A DNA stretch of 64,000 nt. Source: Halomonas halophila. Its GTDB lineage: Bacteria > Pseudomonadota > Gammaproteobacteria > Pseudomonadales > Halomonadaceae. The DNA is taken from the NCBI RefSeq assembly GCF_030406665.1, contig NZ_CP129121.1, forward strand, positions 2,604,001 to 2,668,000, read 5' to 3'. Both the position numbers and the translations under genes were made by a program. Position 1 is the first letter of the stretch. The number at the start of each line of letters is the position of its first letter. The notes beneath the pieces were generated by a model, which worked only from the letters and a program-made list of their open reading frames with translations, was not told the origin of the DNA and did no database searches. Shown piece by piece: positions 53,550 through 63,098 of this stretch.

Positions 53550-55376
53550 ATGGAGCATGCCGGTTTCGACCTGGCGATGATCGGCCTGCTGGCGCTGATC
53601 TGCCAATGGCTCGCCTGGCAGCTGAAGCTGCCCGCCATCCTGACGCTGCTGGTTGCCGGCATCGCCGCCGGCCCGGTCACGGGTCTGCTGAACCCCGATG
53701 CGCTGTTCGGCGACCTGCTGTTCCCGCTGGTCTCGCTGGCGGTGGCGGTGATCCTGTTCGAGGGCAGCCTGACGCTGAACTTCCGCGAGCTCGGCGGCCA
53801 CGGACGCACGGTGCGCCGGCTGGTGACCTGGGGCGCGCTGATCACCGGCGTCATCGCCACCGTGGCCGCCCGGCTGCTGCTGGACCTCTCCTGGGAGATG
53901 GCCAGCGTGCTGGGGGCGCTGCTGGTGGTCACCGGCCCCACCGTGATCCTGCCGATGCTGCAGACGCTGCGCGCCCGCGAGCACCTGACCCAGATCCTGC
54001 GCTGGGAAGGCATCCTGATCGATCCCATGGGCGCCATCGGCGCGGTGCTGGTCTACGAGTTCGTGGCCCTGGGCGCCGGCGGCGAGGCGGCCACCCAGAC
54101 GTTGATGGTGTTCGCCCAGACGGCGCTGATCGGCTTCGGCCTCGGCATCGCCGGCGGCTGGTGCTGGGGCCTGGTGCTTCGGCAGCACTGGCTGCCCCAC
54201 CAGCTGCACAGCTTCGGCACCCTGATGCTGATGCTGACGCTGTTCACCGTCTCCAACCAGCTGTTCCACGAGTCGGGGCTGCTCACGGTGACGGTGATGG
54301 GTGTATGGATGGCCAACATGCGCGGCGTACCGACCCGCCCCATCATCGAGTTCAAGGAAACCCTCTCGGTGCTGCTGATCTCGGGGCTCTTCCTGCTGCT
54401 CGCCGCGCGGCTCACCGTGGAGCAGCTGGCGCTGCTGAGCTGGCCGACCTGGATCTTCCTGCTGGTGCTGGTGGGCGTCGCCCGGCCGCTGTCGGTCTGG
54501 CTGTGCACCCTGGGCAGCAACCTGGCATGGCGCGAGAAGGCGCTGCTGGCGTTCATCTCGCCGCGCGGCATCGTGGCCGCCGCGGTGGCCTCGCTGTTCG
54601 CCCTGCGCCTCGAGGAGGAAGGCATGCCCGGGGCCGAGATGCTGGTGCCGGTGACCTTCCTGGTGATCATCAGCACCGTGGTCAGCCAGAGCCTGCTGTC
54701 GCGCCCCCTGGCCCGCTGGCTGGGCGTGCAGCGCCCCTCACCCAACGGCGTGCTGATCATCGGCGCCAACGCCGTGGCACGCCAGCTGGCCTGCAAGCTA
54801 CGCGACGCCGGCGTCAGCGTGGTACTGGCCGACAGCAGCTGGGACGCCATCCAGCTGGCCCGCAACGAAGGCCTGACCACCTACTACGGCGACCCGCTCT
54901 CCGAGCACGCCGCTCAGCACCTGGAGCTCAGCGGCATCGGCTACCTGCTGCCGCTCTCGCCGTACCGGGAGCTCAACGACCTGGCGGCGCTGCACTTCGA
55001 GCACCTGCTGGGCCGCGATCGGGTCTTCCGCCTGGCGGTGGACGAGGGCCGTCGTGGCAACCGCCCCCAGGGCCAGGCGCTGGATCATCTGCCGCTGCTG
55101 TTCGGCCGCGACGTCACCTTCGCCAAGCTGTCGCGCCTGGTGGCGGAAGGTGGCGAAGTGCGCCTGGAGCGCTGCGGCGAGAAATTCCGCATGGAACCGC
55201 TGCGGCAGGGACACGCCGGCCGCTGGCTGCCGATGATCTGCATCGGCCCCGCCGGACGGCTGCGCCTGGCGACGGCCGAGACCGGCCTGTCGCCCAAACG
55301 CGGCGACACCCTGATCAGCCTGGTCTACGCCGACTCGCCCAAGCACTCGCTGCAGACGGTCGCCAGCCCGATCTAG
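53550..55376 (+). CDS. CPA1-type cation:proton antiporter with RCK-like domain
   Basis: 608 residues. The membrane domain (about 10-395, 12 segments) has LPAILTLLVAGIAAGPVTGLL, LFEGSLTLNFREL, ILIDPMGAIGAVLVYEF and FISPRGIVAAAVASLFALRL, typical of NhaP/CPA antiporters with the double-acidic ion site near LIDPMG. A Rossmann-type NAD-binding domain follows (from PNGVLIIGANAVARQLACKLRDAG, about 405-540) and a C-terminal TrkA-C-like region. Na+ or K+ extrusion in a salt-adapted cell is a likely role, with NAD(H)-linked gating inferred. Confidence 0.88.
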   Translation: MEHAGFDLAMIGLLALICQWLAWQLKLPAILTLLVAGIAAGPVTGLLNPDALFGDLLFPLVSLAVAVILFEGSLTLNFRELGGHGRTVRRLVTWGALITGVIATVAARLLLDLSWEMASVLGALLVVTGPTVILPMLQTLRAREHLTQILRWEGILIDPMGAIGAVLVYEFVALGAGGEAATQTLMVFAQTALIGFGLGIAGGWCWGLVLRQHWLPHQLHSFGTLMLMLTLFTVSNQLFHESGLLTVTVMGVWMANMRGVPTRPIIEFKETLSVLLISGLFLLLAARLTVEQLALLSWPTWIFLLVLVGVARPLSVWLCTLGSNLAWREKALLAFISPRGIVAAAVASLFALRLEEEGMPGAEMLVPVTFLVIISTVVSQSLLSRPLARWLGVQRPSPNGVLIIGANAVARQLACKLRDAGVSVVLADSSWDAIQLARNEGLTTYYGDPLSEHAAQHLELSGIGYLLPLSPYRELNDLAALHFEHLLGRDRVFRLAVDEGRRGNRPQGQALDHLPLLFGRDVTFAKLSRLVAEGGEVRLERCGEKFRMEPLRQGHAGRWLPMICIGPAGRLRLATAETGLSPKRGDTLISLVYADSPKHSLQTVASPI

Positions 55377-55399
55377 TCGCGCTCGTCGCCTGCACGGAT

Positions 55400-55433
55400 G
55401 CAGCGGGGCCGCCCAGATGGGCGGCCCCGCTGC
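55400..55433. terminator. Terminator between antiporter and ethanolamine permease genes
   Basis: Perfect 15-bp inverted repeat (GCAGCGGGGCCGCCC and complement) with a 4-nt loop between convergent stops; followed by GTTATC. Confidence 0.78.
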
Positions 55434-55453
55434 GTTATCGGCCGGCTTCAGAC

Positions 55454-56905
55454 TTACCCTGCGGGGCTGGGCCTGGTGTCGGTCTCGGCATCAGTGCCGC
55501 CGCTGGCCTCGAGGCTCTCCTCGGCGTCCGCCACCAGCGCGAACTCCTCCTCGGCGGTCTTCGCCACCAGGGTGTTCCTGCTGTACAGGAAGAAGTAGGC
55601 CGCACCGAGTGCGAACAGCCCCAGGGTGTAGAGGAAGGCCCGCGGATCGAAGGCATACACGCCGGACAACGCCACCAGCGACAGCACCAGGGCCACGCCG
55701 GAGGTCAGGATGCCGCCGGGCGTCCTGTAGGGGCGCGCGAGCTCCGGGCGCTTCACGCGCAGCAGGATATGGCTCAGCGCCATCAGCGCGTAGGACACGG
55801 TGGCGCCGACCACGGCCATGCCCAGGATCAGGTCACCCTCGCCGCTCAGCGAGACCAGGAAACCGAACACGCCCGGCACCACCAGCGCCCAGGTCGGTGC
55901 CTTGCGGCGACTGGTCAGCGACAGCATCTTCGGCAGGTACCCGGCCCGGGACAGGGCGAAGACCAGGCGACTGTAGCCGTAGATGATCGAGAAGAAGGAG
56001 GCAACCAGCCCGGCCAGGCCCAGCACGTTGACCAGAGTGGCCAGCGTCGGATGATCGGCGGCCTTGAGTGCGTCGACCAGCGGCACGCCGCTCGCGCCGA
56101 TGGCGCCGGCCCCGGCGGCCCCTGCCAGCAGCACCACCACCAGCACCGCCGTGACCAGCAGGAACAGCATCGCGCCGATGATGCCGCGGGGCACATCACG
56201 GGCCGGGTTCTTGGCTTCCTCGGCGGCCAGCGGTACGCCCTCCACCGCCAGGAACAGCCACATGCCGAACGGCAGCGCGGCCCACACCCCGGCCCAGCCG
56301 AAGGGCAGGAAGGCGCTGGCGCCGGCGGCATCGCTGGGCGCGATGTCGAACAGGTTGCTGGCATCGAAGACGCCGAACAGTGCCAGCGCGGTGGCCAGGA
56401 TGGCGAACACCGCCAGGCCACTGATCACCATCATCACCTTGAGCGCCTCGCCGGCGCCGGTCAGATGGATGCCGATGAACACCGCGTAGAACAGCGCGTA
56501 GATCGCGGGGCCGTTGAGCCCCAGCAGCTCCTCCACCGCGGCGCCGATGAAGATGACGATGGCCGCCGGCGCCAGGGCATATTCGATCAGCACCGCCAGG
56601 CCGGTCAGGTAGCCGCCGGCCGGGCCCATCGCCTGGCGGGCGAAGCTGTAGCCGCCGCCGGCGGCGGGAATCGCCGCCGACATCTCGGCCAGCGACAGCA
56701 CCAGGGCGAAGTACATCAGGCCCATCAGGCCGGCGGCGATGACGAAGCCGCCCCAGCCCGCCTCGGCGATGCCGAAGTTCCATCCGGCGAAGTCGCCGGA
56801 GATCACATAGGACACGCCGAGGCCGGCCAGCAGCAGCCAGCCGGCGCTGCCCTTCTTCAGCTGTCGTTTGGCCAGGTAGTCCTGGTCCAGGGTCGCGTCG
56901 TTCAT
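55454..56905 (-). CDS. eat: Ethanolamine permease (APC family)
   Basis: 483 residues, 12 membrane segments of the amino acid-polyamine-organocation family. Start SAGWLLLAGLGVSYVISGDFAGWNFGIAEAGWGGF (in parts) and GMWLFLAVEGVPLAAEEAKNPARDVPRGII are typical of the ethanolamine permease branch. The C-terminal tail is acidic. It lies 91 bp after eutC, probably in the same operon, and supplies ethanolamine to the lyase. Confidence 0.9.
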   Translation of the reverse strand: MNDATLDQDYLAKRQLKKGSAGWLLLAGLGVSYVISGDFAGWNFGIAEAGWGGFVIAAGLMGLMYFALVLSLAEMSAAIPAAGGGYSFARQAMGPAGGYLTGLAVLIEYALAPAAIVIFIGAAVEELLGLNGPAIYALFYAVFIGIHLTGAGEALKVMMVISGLAVFAILATALALFGVFDASNLFDIAPSDAAGASAFLPFGWAGVWAALPFGMWLFLAVEGVPLAAEEAKNPARDVPRGIIGAMLFLLVTAVLVVVLLAGAAGAGAIGASGVPLVDALKAADHPTLATLVNVLGLAGLVASFFSIIYGYSRLVFALSRAGYLPKMLSLTSRRKAPTWALVVPGVFGFLVSLSGEGDLILGMAVVGATVSYALMALSHILLRVKRPELARPYRTPGGILTSGVALVLSLVALSGVYAFDPRAFLYTLGLFALGAAYFFLYSRNTLVAKTAEEEFALVADAEESLEASGGTDAETDTRPSPAG

Positions 56906-56973
56906 CGGGTCACCTTTGCGCTGTTGTTATGAAATCGCGATGTGATGTCGGTCGTGAGGTTGCGGTGGAGCAT

Positions 56974-56992
56974 GGCGGGTGCGACACCCGCC
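56974..56992. other. Small hairpin between eutC and the permease gene
   Basis: GGCGGGTG / CACCCGCC with a 3-nt loop just beyond the eutC stop. No T-run follows, so a processing or partial termination role is possible. Confidence 0.4.
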
Positions 56993-56996
56993 GGTG

Positions 56997-57821
56997 TCAG
57001 GAGGTCAGGAAGTTCTGGACGCTGCCCGAGGACGCGATGACGTCGTCCTGGGTACGATCCTTGAGCTGCACGCCGGACAGGCCCCTGGCCCGGGCCTCGC
57101 GCAGCAGGTACATCAGCCGGCGGCTGGCCTCGTCGAAGACGAAGCCCGCCGGACGCACGTTGGAGATGCAGTTGCGGGCGGCATCGTTGAGCCCGACCCG
57201 CGGCCCCCAGGTCAGGTAGAGGCCGAGGCTGTCCGGCGAGCTGAGCCCCGGACGCTCGCCGATCAGCACCAGCACGGCGCGGGCGTTGAGGCCCTCGCCG
57301 ATCTCGTCGCCGATCGCCACCCGGCCCTGCTCGACCACCGTCAGCGGCGCCAGCGACCAGTCCTGGTCGTCCTCGGCCAGTGCCTGGGTCAGCGCCTCGA
57401 GGAAGGGCGGCACGTTCTGCTGCACCGCCAGCGACGACAGCCCGTCGACCACGGCGATGGCCAGATCGACGGCGGGACGCGGCGCGTCGTCGGTCTCGGC
57501 CAGCCGCTCCCGGGAGGCCTCATCGAGGCGCCGACCCAGGTCCGGACGCTGCAGGTAGGTCTCGCGGTCGGCCGCCCGGCTGTGCAGGCGATGGATCGAC
57601 TGACCGGTCTTCAGGCCGTCGAGGTCGCGGCACAGCGCCTCGACGTCCAGCGGCAGATGCACGGCATCCTGGGCGCGGGCATGGGCCAGCTGGAACTCCA
57701 GCGAACGCCGGGTGGGCAGGCTGGTGCCGGCGCGGCCGAGGCCGATGCGCGCGTCGGTGAACTCGCGCAGCCGATGCCAGGGGTTGTCGATGACGCCATG
57801 GGTGGGAGTCGCATCGCTCAT
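56997..57821 (-). CDS. eutC: Ethanolamine ammonia-lyase small subunit
   Basis: 274 residues. Family motifs: TSLPTRRSLEFQLAHARAQDAVHLPLD, VIVVADGLSS-like AIAVVDGLSSLAVQQNVPPF, and LIGERPGLSSPDSLGLYLTWGPRVG (part). With EutB it forms the adenosylcobalamin-dependent lyase that gives acetaldehyde and ammonia. Its ATG overlaps the eutB stop by 4 bp, giving coupled 1:1 synthesis. Confidence 0.96.
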   Translation of the reverse strand: MSDATPTHGVIDNPWHRLREFTDARIGLGRAGTSLPTRRSLEFQLAHARAQDAVHLPLDVEALCRDLDGLKTGQSIHRLHSRAADRETYLQRPDLGRRLDEASRERLAETDDAPRPAVDLAIAVVDGLSSLAVQQNVPPFLEALTQALAEDDQDWSLAPLTVVEQGRVAIGDEIGEGLNARAVLVLIGERPGLSSPDSLGLYLTWGPRVGLNDAARNCISNVRPAGFVFDEASRRLMYLLREARARGLSGVQLKDRTQDDVIASSGSVQNFLTS

Positions 57822-59227
57822 CGCGCACCTCCCTCGGGCAGGCGGCTCAGCGGACGGGCGAAGGCGTCGGGCAGCCGGCCGCTGGGACGATGGCGGGCCA
57901 CGTCCTCGAAGATCGCCATCTCGTCCAGCCAGCGTTCGAACTCCGGGGCCGGCGACAGGTCGAGCACCCGACGCGCATAGAGGGCGTCGTGGAAGGAGGT
58001 GGTCTGATAGTTGAGCATGATGTCGTCGGAACCGGGGATGCCCATGATGAAGGTGCAACCCGCCGCGCCCAGCAGGGTCAGCAGGTTGTCCATGTCGTTC
58101 TGGTCGGCATCGGCGTGGTTGGTGTAGCAGATGTCGCAGCCCATGGGCACGCCGAGCAGCTTGGCGCAGAAGTGATCCTCGAGGCCCGCGCGGATGATCT
58201 GCTTGCCGTCGAACAGGTACTCGGGGCCGATGAAGCCGACCACGGTGTTGACCAGCAGCGGCTCGAAGTGACGGGCCACGGCGTAGGCGCGGGCCTCACA
58301 GGTCTGCTGGTCGAGGCCGTGATGGGCGTTGGCGGACAGCGAGCTGCCCTGCCCGGTCTCGAAGTACATGACGTTGTCGCCCACGGTGCCACGCTGGAGG
58401 CTGCGGGCGGCGTCCCGCGCCTCGCCGAGGGTGGCGAGATCGAAGCCGAAGCTCTCGTTGGTGGCCTGGGTGCCGCCGATGGACTGGAACACCAGATCCA
58501 CGGGGGCGCCCTGCTCGATCGCCTCCAGGGTGTTGGTGACGTGGGTCAGCACGCAGGACTGGGTGGGAATCGAATACTTCTGGATCACCTCGTCCATCAG
58601 CGTCATCAGCTTGATGCTCTGGGCGACGTTGTCGGTGGCCGGGTTGATGCCGATCACCGCGTCGCCGTTGCCGTAGAGCAGGCCGTCGAGGATGCTGGCG
58701 GCGATGCCGGTGGCATCGTCGGTGGGGTGATTGGGCTGCAGCCGGGTGGAGAGCCGCCCCGGCAGGCCGATGGTGTTGCGAAAGGCGGTGGTCACCCGGC
58801 ACTTGCGGGCGACGAGAATGAGGTCCTGGTTGCGCATGATCTTGCTCACCGCGGCGGCCATCTCAGGAGTGATGCCGGCGCGCGCCCGGGCGATCGCCTC
58901 GGGCGTGGCGAGATCGCTCAGCAGCCAGTTGCGGAAGTCGCCCACCGTCAGGTGTCGAATCGGCGCGAAGGCGGCGGCGGCGTGAGTATCGACGATCAGG
59001 CGGGTGATCTCGTCCTCGCCGTAGGGCACCAGATGGTCCTCGAGGAAGGTAGAGAGCGGCAGCTCCGCCAGCGCCATCTGGGCCACCACCCGCTCCTCGG
59101 CGGACTCGGCGATGACGCCGGCCAGCCGGTCGCCGGAACGCGCCGGCGTGGCCTTGGCCATCAGCTCGGCGAGACTCGCGAAGTGATAGCGCCGATTTCC
59201 CAGCGTATGGTGATAGGCCTTGGCCAT
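57818..59227 (-). CDS. eutB: Ethanolamine ammonia-lyase large subunit
   Basis: 469 residues, near the usual 450-465. TIM-barrel with active-site stretches IGLPGRLSTRLQPNHPTDD, GDAVIGINPATDN, GFDLATLGEARDAARS, FETGQGSSLSANAHHG and MGIPGSDDIMLNYQTTSFHD. Requires adenosylcobalamin. The start MAKAYHHTLGNRRYHF was chosen for AGGAGA 5 nt upstream; the longer frame is unsupported. First gene of eutBC-permease, divergent from the AraC regulator. No eutA reactivase gene or microcompartment genes are seen in the window. Confidence 0.96.
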   Translation of the reverse strand: MAKAYHHTLGNRRYHFASLAELMAKATPARSGDRLAGVIAESAEERVVAQMALAELPLSTFLEDHLVPYGEDEITRLIVDTHAAAAFAPIRHLTVGDFRNWLLSDLATPEAIARARAGITPEMAAAVSKIMRNQDLILVARKCRVTTAFRNTIGLPGRLSTRLQPNHPTDDATGIAASILDGLLYGNGDAVIGINPATDNVAQSIKLMTLMDEVIQKYSIPTQSCVLTHVTNTLEAIEQGAPVDLVFQSIGGTQATNESFGFDLATLGEARDAARSLQRGTVGDNVMYFETGQGSSLSANAHHGLDQQTCEARAYAVARHFEPLLVNTVVGFIGPEYLFDGKQIIRAGLEDHFCAKLLGVPMGCDICYTNHADADQNDMDNLLTLLGAAGCTFIMGIPGSDDIMLNYQTTSFHDALYARRVLDLSPAPEFERWLDEMAIFEDVARHRPSGRLPDAFARPLSRLPEGGAR

Positions 59228-59416
59228 GAGCGTCTCCTGGTCGAGCGTTCGGGCCGCCGCGAGGCGCCGGAACGGAACGAATGTTGCTTCATGAAAGGGT
59301 AACGAGGGCGCCAAGGCCGGCGTTATCGATTTCCGGCAAAAGCCAATAGTTCAATACCAACAACAACTTACCCCATAGAGCACCGTAAAGGGCCGGGGCA
59401 GAAGGAGTGACGCCGC

Positions 59417-60373
59417 GTGTCACAGACGATTCGAACCGCCGAGAGCGCACCAAGGAAGTGCATGTGGGAGGCCTGGGACGCCAACGAGCACGCCCACAAC
59501 CTGACGGACTGGTCCCAGGAATACGACCAGTTCGGCCAGGGCGGCTTCTACGGCCGCATCGACGAGGTCCACCTGCCGGCGATGCAGGTGTTCAAGGAAT
59601 ACACCAGCCATGCGCTGGGCCAGCAGTGCAACGTCTGGCCCGACTCGCTGTGGCTCGGCATTCCGGTCGACGAACGCAGCTGCCGCATCAACGGTCACGA
59701 GGTCGGCGAGCGGGAGATCATGTGCCAGCCCGGCGACCGCGACTTCGAGCTGGTGACCCCGGACGGTTTCGGCATCTACGGGCTGGTGGTCAGCCGCGAA
59801 TGGCTGGTCCGGGCGGGCGGCGAGGCGGCACGCCCGCTGCTGGACGCCGATCCGGAGCGGGTGATGCGCCTGAAGCTGCCACACCGGACGCGCCGGGCCA
59901 CGACCTTCCTGATCGAGCGCCTACTGGGCCTGCAGGGCGAAGGGCTCGCCCCCCAGGTGCATCAGGACATCCTCGGCCTGGCGCTGCAGGAGATCCTCCA
60001 CGAGGAGACGCCCAATACCGAGCGCCCGCCCAGCTACCGTCACCGCCGCCAGGTCGTGGACGGCATCCGCGACCATCTGGAGAGCGGTGCGGCGCTGCCG
60101 GTCAGCCTCGACGAGCTGTGCGAGATCGCCCACGTCAGCCAGCGCACCCTGCGCTACAGCTTCAGCAGCATCCTCGGCATCAGCCCCATCCAGTTCCTGC
60201 GTCTGACGCGGCTCAACCGGGTGCGCCGCCGCCTGTGCGAGCCAGACACCAAGACCACGGTGAGCCAGGCGGCGGCCGACTGGGGGTTCTACCACCTGGG
60301 GCAGTTCGCCCGGGACTACCGCCGGCTGTTCAGCGAATCCCCCTCCGCCACCCTGGTCCGGCACCGCCACTGA
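59417..60373 (+). CDS. eutR: AraC-family regulator, EutR-like
   Basis: 318 residues with a C-terminal double HTH (about 215-310: LDELCEIAHVSQRTLRYSFSSILGISPIQFLRLTRLNRVRRRL and VSQAAADWGFYHLGQFARDYRRLFSESPSATL, in parts). The N-terminal domain has the EutR-like pattern of a small cupin. The start is GTG with AGGAG 9 nt upstream. Divergent from eutBC, so it probably activates that operon in response to ethanolamine (and cobalamin, by analogy). Confidence 0.88.
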   Translation: MSQTIRTAESAPRKCMWEAWDANEHAHNLTDWSQEYDQFGQGGFYGRIDEVHLPAMQVFKEYTSHALGQQCNVWPDSLWLGIPVDERSCRINGHEVGEREIMCQPGDRDFELVTPDGFGIYGLVVSREWLVRAGGEAARPLLDADPERVMRLKLPHRTRRATTFLIERLLGLQGEGLAPQVHQDILGLALQEILHEETPNTERPPSYRHRRQVVDGIRDHLESGAALPVSLDELCEIAHVSQRTLRYSFSSILGISPIQFLRLTRLNRVRRRLCEPDTKTTVSQAAADWGFYHLGQFARDYRRLFSESPSATLVRHRH

Positions 60374-60394
60374 CGCAGCGGCGCGCCCTGAAAC

Positions 60395-60432
60395 CACGAC
60401 GCCCCCGGCGATGAATCGCCGGGGGCGTCGTG
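60395..60432. terminator. Terminator between eutR and trpC
   Basis: Perfect 18-bp inverted repeat built from ACGACGCCCCCGGCGAT and its complement with a 2-nt loop, between convergent stops. Very stable; T-runs are absent. Confidence 0.75.
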
Positions 60433-60448
60433 CTGCGTCGAAGACGCG

Positions 60449-61255
60449 CTAGTAGAACAGGCGGCGCAGCGCCTCGCCGGGATCGTCCTCGCGCATGAAG
60501 GCCTCGCCCACCAGGAAGCCGTGGACGTCGTGCTCGCGCATGCGCAGCACGTCGTCGCGGCTGTGGATGCCGGACTCGGTGACCACGGTGACGCCGGCGG
60601 GAATCCGCGGCAGCAGGTCCAGGGTGGTCTCGAGGCGGGTCGCGAAGGAGTGCAGGTCGCGGTTGTTGATGCCGACCAGCGACAGGTCCAGCGCCAGGGC
60701 GCGCTCCAGCTCGGCGGCATCGTGGACCTCGACCAGCACGTCCATGCCGAGCTCGGTGGCCTGGCGGTGCAGGTCCGCCAGCCGGGCGTCGTCCAGGGCG
60801 GCGACGATCAGCAGGATGCAGTCGGCACCGATGGCCCGCGCCTCGCTGACCTGGTAGCCGTGGGTGATGAAGTCCTTGCGGATCACCGGCAGCGAGCAGG
60901 CCTCCCGGGCCTCGACCAGGAAGTCCTCATGCCCCTGGAAGAAGTCGGCATCGGTGAGCACCGACAGGCAGGCGGCACCGCCCGCGGCATAGCGGGGGGC
61001 GATTTCGGCCGGACGGAAATCCTCGCGGATCACGCCCTTGGAGGGCGACGCCTTCTTGACCTCGGCGATCACCGCCGGATCGCCGTCGCGAATGCGCGCG
61101 TCCAGGGCCGTCACGAAGCCGCGCGGCGCGGACTGCAGGCCAGCCAGGCGCAGCAGCTCGTCCTCGGACACGGCCTGGCGGCGCTCGGCGACCTCGGCGT
61201 CCTTGCGCGCCAGGATGCGGGTCAGGATGGTCGGAGTAGCGTTGGATGCGGTCAT
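60449..61255 (-). CDS. trpC: Indole-3-glycerol phosphate synthase
   Basis: 268 residues, monofunctional TrpC barrel without fused PRAI. Catalytic residues in VIAEVKKASPSKGVI (Lys), LVIRKDFITHGYQV-type (IRKDF) and LVGINNRDLHSF, and phosphate-binding TESGIHSRDDV. Converts CdRP to indole-3-glycerol phosphate. Third gene of trpGDC, 37 bp after trpD. Confidence 0.97.
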   Translation of the reverse strand: MTASNATPTILTRILARKDAEVAERRQAVSEDELLRLAGLQSAPRGFVTALDARIRDGDPAVIAEVKKASPSKGVIREDFRPAEIAPRYAAGGAACLSVLTDADFFQGHEDFLVEAREACSLPVIRKDFITHGYQVSEARAIGADCILLIVAALDDARLADLHRQATELGMDVLVEVHDAAELERALALDLSLVGINNRDLHSFATRLETTLDLLPRIPAGVTVVTESGIHSRDDVLRMREHDVHGFLVGEAFMREDDPGEALRRLFY

Positions 61256-61292
61256 CGAAGAGTCCTGAGCGGATGAGTCCCTGAATGGGCGA

Positions 61293-62312
61293 CTACTGGG
61301 CGAAGACGCGAGTGAAGTTGGCCAGTTCCCTGAGCTTCTCGCGGGCCAGCTGGCAGTCCTGGGCGTCCTGCGCCAGGGCCACGCCTTCCTTGAGGGTATC
61401 GGCGACGTCGGCGGCATACAGCGCCGCGCCGGCGTTGAGCGCCACGATGTCCGCCGCCGGACCCTCGCCGATCAGCGCCTGCTCCACCAGCCGCAGGCTG
61501 TCCTCGGCGGTCTTCACCTTGAGGGCGTCGAGGTCGTGGCGGGCGATGCCGAAGTCCTCGGGGGCGATGGTGTACTCGTGGATCTCGCCGTCCTTGAGCT
61601 CGGCGACCCGGGTCGGCGCGGCCAGCGAGATCTCGTCGAGGCCGTCCTCGGCGCAGACCACCAGCACGTGCTCGCTGCCCAGGCGCTTGAGCACCTCGGC
61701 CATCAGCGGCACCAGCTCGGCGGAATAAACGCCGAGCAGCTGGCGGCTGGCGCCGGCCGGGTTGGTCAGCGGGCCGAGGATATTGAACAGGGTACGCACG
61801 CCCATCTCGCGCCGCGCGGTGATGGCATGGCGCATGGCGGGATGGTGGTTGGGGGCGAACATGAAGCCGACGCCCACGTCCTCGATGCAGCGCGCCACCT
61901 GGTCGGCGTCCAGATCGAGGCCGATGCCGGCCACGGCGAACAGGTCGGCGCTGCCCGACGACGACGACACCCCGCGGTTGCCGTGCTTGGCCACGTGGGC
62001 GCCGGCGGCGGCGGCCACGAAGCTCGAGGCGGTGGACACGTTGAACAGGTTGGCGCCGTCACCGCCGGTGCCAACGATGTCGACCACGTTCTCGACGTGC
62101 AGCGTGACCGGCGACATCAGCTCGCGCATCACCTGGGCGGCAGCACTGATCTCCTCGGGGGTCTCGCCCTTCATCGCCATGCCCATCAGGAAGGCGGCGA
62201 TCTGGGCGTCGCTGGCCTCCCCGGTCATGATGGCGGTCATCAGCGCATGGGTCTGGTCGAAGCTGAGGTTCTCGTGGCGCATCAGGGCACCAAGGGCTTC
62301 CCGCATCTGCAT
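61293..62312 (-). CDS. trpD: Anthranilate phosphoribosyltransferase
   Basis: 339 residues, stand-alone TrpD. PRPP-binding VDIVGTGGDGANLFNVST, the AKHGNRGVSSSSGSADL loop and NILGPLTNPAGAS are diagnostic. AAGGAGA lies upstream of the ATG. Between trpG and trpC in one operon. Confidence 0.97.
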   Translation of the reverse strand: MQMREALGALMRHENLSFDQTHALMTAIMTGEASDAQIAAFLMGMAMKGETPEEISAAAQVMRELMSPVTLHVENVVDIVGTGGDGANLFNVSTASSFVAAAAGAHVAKHGNRGVSSSSGSADLFAVAGIGLDLDADQVARCIEDVGVGFMFAPNHHPAMRHAITARREMGVRTLFNILGPLTNPAGASRQLLGVYSAELVPLMAEVLKRLGSEHVLVVCAEDGLDEISLAAPTRVAELKDGEIHEYTIAPEDFGIARHDLDALKVKTAEDSLRLVEQALIGEGPAADIVALNAGAALYAADVADTLKEGVALAQDAQDCQLAREKLRELANFTRVFAQ

Positions 62313-62344
62313 GGCCGTCGTCTCCTTGTGGCAGTGTCAGCGAT

Positions 62345-62929
62345 TCAGCGACGCTTGAGAAAGTTGGCCAGAAGCTCGTGGCCCTGGCGGGTCAGGATCG
62401 ATTCCGGATGGAACTGGACGCCCTCGATGTCGAGCTCGCGGTGGCGCATGCCCATGATCAGTCCCGGCGTCACGTCGTCCGCGTCGGTCCAGGAAGTGAC
62501 CTCCAGGCACTCCGGCAGGCTGTCGCGATCCACCACCAGCGAATGATAGCGGGTCACCTCCAGCGGATCCTCGAGGCCCTCGAACACGCCCTGGCCCGTG
62601 TGGCGGATGCGCGAGGTCTTGCCGTGCATCACCTGCGGGGCGCGGCCTACCCGGCCGCCGAACACCTGGCCGATGGCCTGGTGGCCCAGGCAGATGCCGA
62701 GGATCGGCAAGCGACCGGCGAAGTGGCGGATCGCCTCCATGGAGATGCCCGCCTCGTTGGGCGTGCAGGGCCCCGGCGACACCACCAGGTGGCTCGGCGC
62801 CAGCGCCTCGATCTGCTCCAGGGTGATGGCATCGTTGCGATGGGTCACCACCTCGGCGCCGAGTTCGCCGAGGTACTGCACGACGTTGAAGGTGAAGCTG
62901 TCGTAGTTGTCGATCATCAGCACGGACAT
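62345..62929 (-). CDS. trpG: Anthranilate synthase glutamine amidotransferase component
   Basis: 194 residues, class I amidotransferase. Triad: Cys in ILGICLGHQAIGQVFGG, and His/Glu in GVQFHPESILT; MIDNYDSFTFNVVQYL at the start. Supplies ammonia to TrpE and could also serve PabB, since no separate pabA is seen here. First structural gene of trpGDC and directly behind an attenuator-like leader. Confidence 0.96.
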   Translation of the reverse strand: MSVLMIDNYDSFTFNVVQYLGELGAEVVTHRNDAITLEQIEALAPSHLVVSPGPCTPNEAGISMEAIRHFAGRLPILGICLGHQAIGQVFGGRVGRAPQVMHGKTSRIRHTGQGVFEGLEDPLEVTRYHSLVVDRDSLPECLEVTSWTDADDVTPGLIMGMRHRELDIEGVQFHPESILTRQGHELLANFLKRR

Positions 62930-63041
62930 GGCGATAGGTCCTGATTTCCTTGGCTTGGATTCGTGATCCGGTGATTGTTACCCAGCATCTTGCCCGGGTC
63001 GGCGCGTCGGGCTGGCCAGCCGTGCAGGGATCGATAGACAC

Positions 63042-63072
63042 AAAAATGCCGCCCTGACGGCGGCATTTTTTT
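63042..63072 (-). terminator. Attenuator terminator upstream of trpGDC
   Basis: On the minus strand TGCCGCC pairs with GGCGGCA (flanking A/T tracts extend the stem) and TTTTTGTG follows: a Rho-independent terminator about 110 bp before trpG. A second GGCGGCA at 63085-63091 upstream can pair with the same 5' arm as antiterminator. See the leader peptide entry. Confidence 0.85.
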
Positions 63073-63098
63073 CGGTCGCAAGCGTGCCGCCCCTTCGC

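Noticed and set aside
53606..56932. 1108-codon plus-strand open frame across the antiporter and permease genes
   Set aside because: Crosses a strong terminator and two convergent genes with clear families; Arg/Gly/Ala-rich translation typical of shadow frames.
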